A stretch of 14,076 bases of DNA from a bacterium (lineage in GTDB: Bacteria > Planctomycetota > J058 > JAJDCP01), in the NCBI GenBank assembly GCA_030428695.1, contig JAUIEM010000263.1, forward strand, positions 1-14,076, given 5' to 3'. Position 1 is the stretch's first letter. Every line of letters begins with the position of its first letter. A model generated the notes under the pieces. It was not told the origin of the DNA and did no database searches. It worked only from the letters and a program-made list of their open reading frames with translations. Shown one piece after another: positions 7,568 to 13,861 of this stretch. Both the position numbers and the translations under genes were made by a program.

Positions 7568-7594
7568 GGGGCTCCCGCCGCGAAGTGGATCGGA

Positions 7595-7623
7595 AGTATA
7601 CTGCCGTTCCCCCCCATCGACAA
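7595..7623 (-). promoter_or_regulatory. Promoter of the ArsA pair-ECF-kinase operon
   Basis: On the minus strand, TTGTCG (7623-7618), a 17-base spacer and TATACT (7600-7595) form a sigma-70-like promoter. It ends 27 bases before the TTG start of ArsA-like ATPase 1. The -10 lies in the perfect palindrome AGTATACT (7595-7602), so TATACT is also readable on the plus strand toward the ComB-like gene. No good plus-strand -35 is seen. Confidence 0.55.
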
Positions 7624-7643
7624 CGTTCGCTTTCGGAGAGCCC

Positions 7644-8357
7644 ATGCCGGGTCCCAAGCACAGCCGCGGCCTCGCGAGCAGCATCCGCGAAGGCCTGGAC
7701 GGCGCCCGCGCCGCCACCGGCACGGCGGTGATCATCGACGTGATGCGCGCCTTCTCCACCGCCGCCTGGGCCTTCGCCTCCGGCGCCGAGCAGATCGTCC
7801 TGGTCGGCACCGGCGACGAGGCCCACGCCCTGCGCCGGGCGCACCCGGACTGGCTGCTCGCCGGCGAGAGCCGCGGCCGCAAGATCGACGGCTTCGACTT
7901 CGGGAACTCCCCCGAGGCCGTCGCCGGGGCCGACCTGCGCGGCCGCACCCTGGTCCTGCGCAGCAGCAGCGGCACCCAGGGGGTCGTGTCGACGCCCGCC
8001 CGGCAGATCCTGCTCGGCAGCCTGGCGGTCGCCGGCGCGACTGTGCGCTGGCTTCTGCGGGCACGTCCGGCGGCGATCGACCTTGTTCCCATGCGCAGCC
8101 TGTTCGGGCCCGACGGCGACGAGGACAACGCCTGCGCCGAGTACATGGCGGCGTTGCTGCGCGGGGGCTCTGTCGATCCCGCGCCGTACGTCGAGCGTGT
8201 GCGGACCAGCCCCGCCGCCGCCAAGGGCTACGACCCGGCCGTCGACTGGCAGTCTCCCGGCGATGTCGAGCACGCCTGCGCGGTCGACGCCTTCGCCTTC
8301 GCTATGCCCGTGCGCCGGGAGGGGGAGCTGCTGGTGGCGCGGCCGGTGGCGGTGTAG
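7644..8357 (+). CDS. ComB-like (2-phosphosulfolactate phosphatase family) protein
   Basis: A 237-residue protein of the ComB family, Mg-dependent acid phosphatases that in coenzyme M-making organisms convert 2-phosphosulfolactate to sulfolactate. Family motifs seen in order: VIIDVMRAFST (29-39), ALASG-type helix AFASGAEQIVLVG (44-56), GESRGRKIDGFDFGNSP (74-90), RSSSGTQG (106-113; many members have TTNGT here), and EDNACAEYMAALL (160-172). The ATG start follows GGAGAG at 7635-7640. No comA, comC or other coenzyme M or sulfolactate gene is present, and such bacteria do not generally make coenzyme M by this route, so the actual substrate is uncertain. It diverges from the ArsA-like operon across a 76-base gap. 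Its last 56 bases overlap the end of the convergent ATPase gene. Confidence 0.82.
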   Translation: MPGPKHSRGLASSIREGLDGARAATGTAVIIDVMRAFSTAAWAFASGAEQIVLVGTGDEAHALRRAHPDWLLAGESRGRKIDGFDFGNSPEAVAGADLRGRTLVLRSSSGTQGVVSTPARQILLGSLAVAGATVRWLLRARPAAIDLVPMRSLFGPDGDEDNACAEYMAALLRGGSVDPAPYVERVRTSPAAAKGYDPAVDWQSPGDVEHACAVDAFAFAMPVRREGELLVARPVAV

Positions 8358-10005
8358 ACAGCGCGATCAGCGTGCCGTCGAGCATCCCTTCCAGGATCTT
8401 GCGCTCCTCGAGGGGCAACGTGAGCAGCGTGCGGGGATCCTCGCTCTCGAGGAAGGCGACGCCGGTGCGAAACAGCCGGACGCCGAGCTCCATGCGGGGC
8501 AGCGTCTCCAGCTCCGGGCACAGGTGCTCGGCCAGGGCCCGCAGGCGGGGGAGCGCGCGCTGTGTGGGGTGCAGCCAGCGGATGAGGCAGTGCGTCAGGC
8601 TCGGTGTGGCGAGCTCTACGAGGTCGTGGGCCTCGAGGGGGGCGAGGAGCCTGCCGAGCACGGCGGGGGTGTGCCGGGGCTCGGCGGTGTCGAGGAGGGG
8701 GAAGGCGACGGTGGTGAGGAGCTGCGTCAACTTCTCGTGCGCGGTGGGGTGCGCGGTGACGGTCTGGGTGTAGGTGGTGAGGGTGGCTTCGGTGTCCTGG
8801 CTCAGCACTTCGTTTGCAGGGTGCGCGTCCCTTTCCTCCTGCGTGTAGCAGGTCCCGAGGAAGTCGATCAACAGCCGCAGGGGCCCGTCCCGTTGCTCCT
8901 TGACCTCGAAGCACAGCCGCAACAGGGGCTCCGCCAGCTCGTAGTGGGACTGCCGGCCGACCTTCGTCCGTCGCAGGTAGCGCAGGTCGAGGAGGAGGCC
9001 GAGCTGCTTGGCGGAAGAGGTCTCCGCGACGAAGCACCGGGCGGCGACCTCCTTCGCCTGCAGCGGCAGGCGGGCGGCGGCGAGCACGTGGACGATCTTC
9101 TGCTGCAGGGGCGACAGCCCGTTCAGCCGCTCCTGGTAGTAGGCGGTCAGGCCGTCGACCATCTCGAGGAAGGCGCGGGTGACCGCCTCGAGCTCTTCCC
9201 CCTTCAGGCAGTGGTACAGGCTGACCAGCAGGCGCGGATTGCCCCCGGCGAGGTGGTGAACGGCGCGCACCTGCGCGCGGCCGGCCGGGGAACGCAGAGC
9301 GCTGCGCAGGGCCTCACGGTCGTCGTGCCGGGCGAGCTTGCAGAAGAGCTCGAGGGAATCGTCGACGCCGAGCGGCTGCAGGTGGCGCACGCGGAAGAAG
9401 CCGAAGAAGGGCGCGTCGCGCGACTGCAGGTCGGGGACCAGGGCCTGCGAGGAGGCGATGATGCACCACTGCGGAAAGCGCTGCACGAGGTCGCGGAAAG
9501 GCTGCTGGCCGGCACGGTCGATGCCGCGGGAGGAGAAGAGCTGGCCGAGGTTCTCCGCGAGCAGCAGGATCTGGCGCGTTCCTACGCTTTCCACCAGCAT
9601 TCTCTCCGCCCGGCGCTGCGCCTCTTCGCGTGGGTGGCCGGTCAGCCGCGGCAGGGGCTCGGGAAAGGCATCCGGCGCGGAACGGTGCAGCGCCTGGAGG
9701 ATGACGACCAGCCAGTCCAGGTAGGAGGTCACGCCCCGCTCCTCCTCGCGCAGCCAGGCGATGGCGACCCGCCCGGCCAGCTCCGGGTCCGCGGCGATGC
9801 GGTGGCGCAGGACGGCGAGGAGGTGGGTCTTGCCGGCGCCCCGGGGGCCGACGAGCAGCCAATGGTGACCGGCGCGCTCGGCGATGCTCTCCCGCACGTC
9901 GGTCTCGATGCGGTCGAGGAGCTTGTGGCGGCCGACGAGCATGGTCTCGAGCAAGGCCGACGGGCTGCTGCCGGGGCTGAAGCGGAAGAGGAAGCCGCCG
10001 CTCAC
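8302..10005 (-). CDS. AAA/STAND-like P-loop ATPase with winged-helix and long C-terminal region
   Basis: About 567 residues. A short N-terminal segment FRFSPGSSPSALLETMLVGR precedes the ATPase core. Walker A is canonical, GPRGAGKTH (53-61). The Walker B-like strand is ILLLAEN (146-152), with Ala where Asp is usual but Glu151 kept. IIASS (182-186) is sensor-1-like and LAGGNPRLL (252-260) is the sensor-2/lid motif of Orc1/Cdc6- and STAND-type ATPases. A winged helix follows (about 296-360, GLSPLQQKIVHVLAA to HYELAEPLLRLCFE). A helical C-terminal region (about 385-550) could be a repeat-type sensor. The protein ends in a Pro/Ala tail. The GTG start overlaps the previous stop as GTGA. Longer frames to 11142 only shadow the neighbouring gene. 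The function is unknown; signalling, regulation or defence are possible. Confidence 0.8.
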   Translation of the reverse strand: MSGGFLFRFSPGSSPSALLETMLVGRHKLLDRIETDVRESIAERAGHHWLLVGPRGAGKTHLLAVLRHRIAADPELAGRVAIAWLREEERGVTSYLDWLVVILQALHRSAPDAFPEPLPRLTGHPREEAQRRAERMLVESVGTRQILLLAENLGQLFSSRGIDRAGQQPFRDLVQRFPQWCIIASSQALVPDLQSRDAPFFGFFRVRHLQPLGVDDSLELFCKLARHDDREALRSALRSPAGRAQVRAVHHLAGGNPRLLVSLYHCLKGEELEAVTRAFLEMVDGLTAYYQERLNGLSPLQQKIVHVLAAARLPLQAKEVAARCFVAETSSAKQLGLLLDLRYLRRTKVGRQSHYELAEPLLRLCFEVKEQRDGPLRLLIDFLGTCYTQEERDAHPANEVLSQDTEATLTTYTQTVTAHPTAHEKLTQLLTTVAFPLLDTAEPRHTPAVLGRLLAPLEAHDLVELATPSLTHCLIRWLHPTQRALPRLRALAEHLCPELETLPRMELGVRLFRTGVAFLESEDPRTLLTLPLEERKILEGMLDGTLIALSTPPPAAPPAAPPPGARA

Positions 10006-11231
10006 GACTTCGCCCGGTTGAGCTGCCACCAGCGGCGGATCAGGCCGTACTTGAACCGGTAGCTGCGCGGATGGCCCTCGAGATCGGCGCGCACGAGGTA
10101 GTGATCGCGCAGCAGGTTGTCGAGCACGGTCCAGCAGGTCTTGTCGTCCGGGGGCGCCATCTGGGCCGCGATCTCCTGGCGCAGGGCGCTGTCGCTCAGG
10201 CCCTGGACGTGGTGCGAGAGGCTGCCGAGCAGGGTGCAGGCGAGGTCGTAGGCCTGCTCGTGGAAGGTGTAGTAGACCTCGAGACGCTCGGCGTAGTGGC
10301 GCAGGTGGGCCGGGTCGTCGGCGGCGAGCAGCAGGCGCTGCAGGGCGGTGTCGACCGAGGTGGCGGAGACGGGCTGCGGGAGCTCCTGGAGCAGGGCGAC
10401 GAGGTGGTTGATGTAGAAGGGCAGGCCGTCGGCGGCCTGGGTGATCGAGCGGGCGATCTCGAGGGAGTGCGCGTCTTCGGCGACGGTGATGTCTCCGCAG
10501 TTCAACAGCGCCGTCATCCCCGACAGGGCCAGGTGCTGTCCGTCCTCCGGCGCGAGACCGCCGAGGGAGACGGTCGCCGTGTTGTTCATCGGGTCGTTGG
10601 TGTAGCCGTGGGTGCGCAGCGCGGAGATGACCAGGTGCAGCCCGATCGAGCCGGTGAAGACCCAGCGGATCTTCCCCTCCGTCTCCCTGAGCCGGCGGTC
10701 GCGCAGCTCGTCGAGCAGCTCCATCGCGGCGTGCTCGCTCTCGCTCGTGTGGATGTTGGAGATCATGATCGGGAACTCGTCGAGCAGCAGCACGAAGCGC
10801 CGTGCGCCCGCGTGCTCCGCGATGTCGTCCAGCGCGCGGTGCAGCAGCTTCTTCCAGTGGTCGCGCAGCTCCGGGAGGTTCCAGTTGAGGACCTGCTGGC
10901 CCGACAGCTCGGTGAAGAGCGCCTCGAGGCGGGAGAACAGGCCTCCCGGCGTCGAGCCGTGCGGCCGCATCGCCTCGACGAGCGCGGAGACGAAGGCGAT
11001 GCGGGAGCGCTTGCCCTCGAGCGGGATATAGATCGGCTTCCAGCCCTCCCGCGGCTCCGCCTCCATCTTCCGCAGGACGCTGGTCTTGCCGATGCGCCGC
11101 TCGGCGACGAGGACCACGCTCTGGTCCTCGAGCAGGGTCCACATCTTCGCGATCACGCCGTCGCGTCCCACGACCCGTTGCGGGGGGACGTTCCCGCCGA
11201 GGATGGGACGTTGCGGCTCGATACTCTTCAT
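10002..11231 (-). CDS. AAA/STAND-like P-loop ATPase, first gene of an ATPase pair
   Basis: About 409 residues of an archaeal-type/STAND-like ATPase. The pattern VVGRDGVIAKMWTLL (20-34), the usual lead-in, is followed by the P-loop AERRIGKTS (43-51), in which the first Gly of GxxxxGKT is Ala. Walker B FVLLLDEF (146-153) is canonical and WVFTGSIGL (190-198) is the sensor-1 strand. A lid motif DGLPFYINHLVALL (268-281) and a C-terminal winged-helix-like segment (about 345-405, ending FKYGLIRRWW) complete it. ATG at 11231 is preferred because AAAGG lies 8 bases before it. A GTG three codons upstream (11240) is also possible. The stop overlaps the next gene's GTG start. A promoter and a perfect 16-bp palindrome precede it, suggesting a regulated two-gene operon. 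The function is unknown; nucleic-acid binding is possible from the winged helix. Confidence 0.82.
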   Translation of the reverse strand: MKSIEPQRPILGGNVPPQRVVGRDGVIAKMWTLLEDQSVVLVAERRIGKTSVLRKMEAEPREGWKPIYIPLEGKRSRIAFVSALVEAMRPHGSTPGGLFSRLEALFTELSGQQVLNWNLPELRDHWKKLLHRALDDIAEHAGARRFVLLLDEFPIMISNIHTSESEHAAMELLDELRDRRLRETEGKIRWVFTGSIGLHLVISALRTHGYTNDPMNNTATVSLGGLAPEDGQHLALSGMTALLNCGDITVAEDAHSLEIARSITQAADGLPFYINHLVALLQELPQPVSATSVDTALQRLLLAADDPAHLRHYAERLEVYYTFHEQAYDLACTLLGSLSHHVQGLSDSALRQEIAAQMAPPDDKTCWTVLDNLLRDHYLVRADLEGHPRSYRFKYGLIRRWWQLNRAKS

Positions 11232-11248
11232 TCTTGACACCTTTCCTC

Positions 11249-11264
11249 TTTGAAATATTTCAAA
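11249..11264. promoter_or_regulatory. Perfect 16-bp palindrome, candidate operator
   Basis: TTTGAAATATTTCAAA is its own reverse complement. It lies in an A/T-rich pocket of an otherwise very GC-rich window, 18 bases before the start codon of the first AAA-like ATPase gene and just downstream of the -10 of its predicted promoter. The half-site word GAAATAT recurs at 11268-11274. This is the position expected for a repressor operator. Confidence 0.6.
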
Positions 11265-11280
11265 TCAGAAATATGCATCC

Positions 11281-11308
11281 AGTGTACGCGATCGACACCA
11301 CGGGTCAA
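11281..11308 (-). promoter_or_regulatory. Promoter of the AAA-like ATPase pair
   Basis: On the minus strand, TTGACC (11308-11303), a 16-base spacer and TACACT (11286-11281) match the sigma-70 consensus at 5/6 and 4/6. Transcription would begin around 11274, placing the 16-bp palindrome in the first bases of the transcript. Confidence 0.5.
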
Positions 11309-11402
11309 GATCGTGGATCGGGTCTCCCCTTCGGCTTGTACGAAGCGCGGATGGCGAAGCCCGCGGATTCCTCGGCGGGAGAGAGTCGGGCGGTGCCTGC
11401 AG

Positions 11403-11429
11403 GGGTGGAGCCTCGAGGGGGCTCCCCCT
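11403..11429 (-). terminator. GC-rich hairpin after the diguanylate cyclase gene
   Basis: GGAGCC (11407-11412) pairs with GGCTCC (11420-11425) around a 7-base loop, and GGG/CCC flanks extend the stem past one mismatch. It starts at the cyclase stop codon. No T-run follows on the minus strand, so it is at best a weak or factor-assisted terminator. The remaining bases from 11309 to 11402 hold nothing I can identify. Confidence 0.3.
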
Positions 11430-12574
11430 CACTCCTCGCCCGCGAGCACCACCTGGTTGCGGCCGCGCTCCTTGGCCTGGTACAGGGCCTGGTCGGCGCG
11501 GTTGATCAGGGCCTGGCGGGCGTCGGCGTCGTAGGGGTAGGTCGCGATGCCGATCGACACCGTCACGCTGAGCGGCTCGCTGAGGTCGTCGATCTTGACC
11601 CGCAGCGACTCGATCGCGACCCGGATGCGCTCGGCGGCGATGCGGGCTTCCTGCTTGTGGATCTCGGGGAAGATGATCGCGAACTCCTCGCCCCCGTAAC
11701 GCGCGACCACGTCGATGCGCCGCACGGTGTCCGCGAGGGTGCGCGCGACCTGCCGCAGCACCTCGTCGCCGACCGGGTGGCCGTAGGTGTCGTTGAAGTG
11801 CTTGAAGTGATCGATGTCGACCATCGCCAGCGACACCCGGCGGCCCTCGTCGTCGTAGCGGTTGGCGCGCTGCAGCTGCTGGTCGATGGTCATGTCGAAG
11901 TGGCCGCGGCCGTAGATCTTGGTCAGGGCGTCGTGGGTCGAAGCGAAGAACAGCGAGGCGTTGTGCAGCGCGATCGCGACGAGGTCGGCGACCAGCCCCA
12001 GGAAGGCGAGGTCACGGTCGTCGTAGGGCATGCCGGTGATGCGTGGACCGAGGAAGAGCACGCCCTCGAGCAGGCGCCGGTCCTGCTCATAGCGGACCAG
12101 CGGGGCGATGACCTCGATCTTGTGGCCGGCGAGGTTGTCCCACAGGCCGAAGCGCGTCAGCTCGCGCTCGTGCTCGCCGACGATCAGCGGGACCTGCAGG
12201 CCGAGCACCCAGGCGGCGAAGGGGCTCTCGTAATGGAACTGGAGCTCGGGGTAGCGGCCCTTCTGGCAGCGGAAGATGCCGTCGTCGAAGTCTCCCTCGC
12301 GCAGGAACCAGGTCTTCGCAGCGGCGAACTGGCCCATCAGCAGCCGATTGACGAAGGTCTCGATGCGCAGGAGGTCGAGGCCCTGGGAGTTCAGACGCTT
12401 GGTGAACTCGACGATGGTGCGGAAGTCGTGGCGGGCCTTGCGCAGCTCCTTGCCCTGGCCGGTCAGCTGGGCCTCGACCTCGTCGAGCAGCTCTTCGACC
12501 GGGCCGGCGGAGCCGTCCGCGCGCAGGGCCTGCATCTTGTCGAGGAGCGCCGGCAGCTTGCTCGAGTTCGACAT
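11429..12574 (-). CDS. Diguanylate cyclase with N-terminal GAF-like domain
   Basis: A 381-residue cytoplasmic enzyme that should make cyclic di-GMP from two GTP. An N-terminal helical or coiled segment (about 5-50, Glu/Leu-rich) leads into a GAF-like sensory domain (about 50-208, DFRTIVEFTKRLNSQGL to ALHNASLFF). The GGDEF domain (about 209-378) has THDALTKIYGRGHFD (213-227), the metal-binding Asp of MVDIDHFKHFNDTYGH (251-266) and an intact catalytic GGEEF (294-298). RRID (285-288), five residues before GGEEF, fits the RxxD inhibitory I-site, so product feedback inhibition is likely. ATG at 12574 is chosen because AGGGG precedes it by 7 bases; longer frames run into the divergent gene. It has its own promoter. 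No membrane segment is seen, so the signal is probably intracellular. The GAF ligand is unknown. Confidence 0.93.
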   Translation of the reverse strand: MSNSSKLPALLDKMQALRADGSAGPVEELLDEVEAQLTGQGKELRKARHDFRTIVEFTKRLNSQGLDLLRIETFVNRLLMGQFAAAKTWFLREGDFDDGIFRCQKGRYPELQFHYESPFAAWVLGLQVPLIVGEHERELTRFGLWDNLAGHKIEVIAPLVRYEQDRRLLEGVLFLGPRITGMPYDDRDLAFLGLVADLVAIALHNASLFFASTHDALTKIYGRGHFDMTIDQQLQRANRYDDEGRRVSLAMVDIDHFKHFNDTYGHPVGDEVLRQVARTLADTVRRIDVVARYGGEEFAIIFPEIHKQEARIAAERIRVAIESLRVKIDDLSEPLSVTVSIGIATYPYDADARQALINRADQALYQAKERGRNQVVLAGEE

Positions 12575-12597
12575 GGGCAACCCCTGGCCAAAGCGGT

Positions 12598-12626
12598 AGT
12601 ATAGGAGGCTCTCAACCCTCATGCAA
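12598..12626 (-). promoter_or_regulatory. Promoter of the diguanylate cyclase gene
   Basis: On the minus strand, TTGCAT (12626-12621), a 17-base spacer and TATACT (12603-12598) lie 24 bases before the ATG of the cyclase gene. The -10 is identical to that of the ArsA-like operon and the spacer has the same length. The -35 overlaps the upstream in-frame ATG of the divergent gene. Confidence 0.45.
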
Positions 12627-12629
12627 CGC

Positions 12630-12637
12630 GGGAGGAG
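12630..12637 (+). promoter_or_regulatory. Ribosome binding site deciding the start of the PLP enzyme gene
   Basis: GGGAGGAG ends 4 bases before ATG 12642. The alternative ATG at 12621 has AGGAGG (12603-12608) 12 bases away, which is too far, and lies inside the divergent promoter. ATG 12642 also gives the usual N-terminus of the family. Confidence 0.6.
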
Positions 12638-12641
12638 CCCG

Positions 12642-13805
12642 ATGCCCGAGCTTTCCCAGGCCGCCTTCGCCACCCAGACCGTCCACGCCGGCACCGACCC
12701 CGAGCCGATCACCGGCGCGATCAACGTGCCGGTCTTCCTGACCTCGACCTACGTCCAGCCTGCGCCCGCCCAGCACAAGGGCTACGAGTACAGCCGCACC
12801 GGCAACCCGACCCGGGCCGCCCTCGAGAGCGCCGTCGCGGTCCTCGAGGCCGGCACCTGGGGGCTGTGCTTCGCCTCGGGCATGGCCGCGACCGACGCGG
12901 CGATCCGGCTGGTCGGCCCGGGCCAGCGCATCGTCGCGGGCGACGACCTGTACGGCGGCACGCGGCGCCTGTTCGACCGCGTCTACGCCCCGATGGGCTA
13001 CGACTTCAGCTACGTCGACAGCGCCGACAGCGCCGCCCTGGCCGGAGCGATCACCGCAGACACGAAGCTGGTCTGGCTCGAGAGCCCGAGCAACCCGCTG
13101 CTCAAGATCACCGACCTCGCCGCGGCCGCCGCGCGTTGCCGTGAGGTCGGGGCCCTGCTGGTGGTCGACAACACCTTCGCCACGCCATTCGTGCAGCGTC
13201 CCCTCGAGCTCGGGGCCGACCTGGTCGTGCACAGCATGACCAAGTACTTCGGCGGCCACTCCGATGTCGTCGCCGGCTGCGTGATCGGCCGCGACGACGG
13301 CCTGCGCGAGCGGCTGCACTTCCTGCAGAACTCGGCCGGCGGCGTCCTCGGACCCCACGACTCCTACCTCGTGCACCGCGGCCTGAAGACCCTCGCCCTG
13401 CGCATGGAGCGGCACTGCGCCAACGCCTTCGAGGTCGCGGGCTATCTCGCCGCGCACGCCGAGGTCGAGCGGGTCTACTTCCCCGGTCTCGACTCGCACC
13501 CCAACCACGCCGTCGCCAAAGAGCAGATGCGCGCCTTCGGGGGTATGGTCAGCTTCGACCTGTCGGGCAGCGTCGAGCGCGCGAACCAGGTCGCGATGGG
13601 CACGCGCTTCTTCAAGCTCGCCGAGAGCCTGGGCGGCGTCGAGTCGCTGATCGAGGTGCCGGCGGCGATGACCCACGCCTCGGTGCCGCCGGAGGTGCGG
13701 CGGGAGATCGGCCTGGCGGACGGGCTGATCCGGCTGTCGGTGGGGATCGAGGACGTCCGGGATCTGATCGCGGACATCGAGCAGGCGATCGCCGGGGCTG
13801 GGTGA
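12642..13805 (+). CDS. Cystathionine gamma-synthase/gamma-lyase family PLP enzyme
   Basis: A 387-residue member of the Cys/Met-metabolism PLP-dependent family, full length. Visible features: ATQTVHAG (10-17); YEYSRTGNPT (48-57), whose Tyr50/Arg52 bind PLP phosphate of the neighbouring subunit; FASGMAA (77-83); DDLYGGTRRLF (101-111); DNTFATP (176-182) with the pyridine-N Asp176; HSMTKYFGGHSD (197-208) with the Schiff-base Lys201; and SLGGVESLIEVPAAMTHASV (329-348). This is a cytosolic homotetramer in related proteins. It should act in transsulfuration, either making cystathionine from an activated homoserine and cysteine, or cleaving cystathionine to cysteine. Sequence inspection cannot separate metB-type from gamma-lyase activity, and no met or cys partner gene is adjacent. 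It diverges from the diguanylate cyclase gene across 67 bases. Confidence 0.92.
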   Translation: MPELSQAAFATQTVHAGTDPEPITGAINVPVFLTSTYVQPAPAQHKGYEYSRTGNPTRAALESAVAVLEAGTWGLCFASGMAATDAAIRLVGPGQRIVAGDDLYGGTRRLFDRVYAPMGYDFSYVDSADSAALAGAITADTKLVWLESPSNPLLKITDLAAAAARCREVGALLVVDNTFATPFVQRPLELGADLVVHSMTKYFGGHSDVVAGCVIGRDDGLRERLHFLQNSAGGVLGPHDSYLVHRGLKTLALRMERHCANAFEVAGYLAAHAEVERVYFPGLDSHPNHAVAKEQMRAFGGMVSFDLSGSVERANQVAMGTRFFKLAESLGGVESLIEVPAAMTHASVPPEVRREIGLADGLIRLSVGIEDVRDLIADIEQAIAGAG

Positions 13806-13840
13806 GGGGCCTTCCCAGGGTCAACGTCCACGCGTGCGGC

Positions 13841-13861
13841 GGGCGGGGGCAAACCCCGCCC
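13841..13861. terminator. GC-rich hairpin between convergent genes, possible bidirectional terminator or REP-like element
   Basis: GGGCGGGG (13841-13848) pairs perfectly with CCCCGCCC (13854-13861) around the loop GCAAA, 36 bases after the PLP-enzyme stop and abutting the stop codon of the convergent gene. It has no T-run. On the minus strand the element begins GTAGGGGCGGGG, a form typical of dispersed palindromic repeats in large bacterial genomes. Only one copy is visible here. Confidence 0.45.

Noticed and set aside
7568..8224. Long N-terminal extension of ArsA-like ATPase 1
   Set aside because: The extension is antisense to the ComB-like gene and crosses the predicted promoter. The TTG at 7567 has a ribosome binding site and gives the normal family start.
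6749..10062. Two plus-strand open frames of about 660-670 codons (6749-8773 and 8083-10062)
   Set aside because: They shadow ArsA-like ATPase 1, the ComB-like gene and the second AAA-like gene, and have low-complexity translations without motifs.
10006..11142. Long N-terminal extension of the second AAA-like ATPase
   Set aside because: It runs out of frame through the first ATPase gene. The GTG overlapping that gene's stop gives a normal N-terminus.
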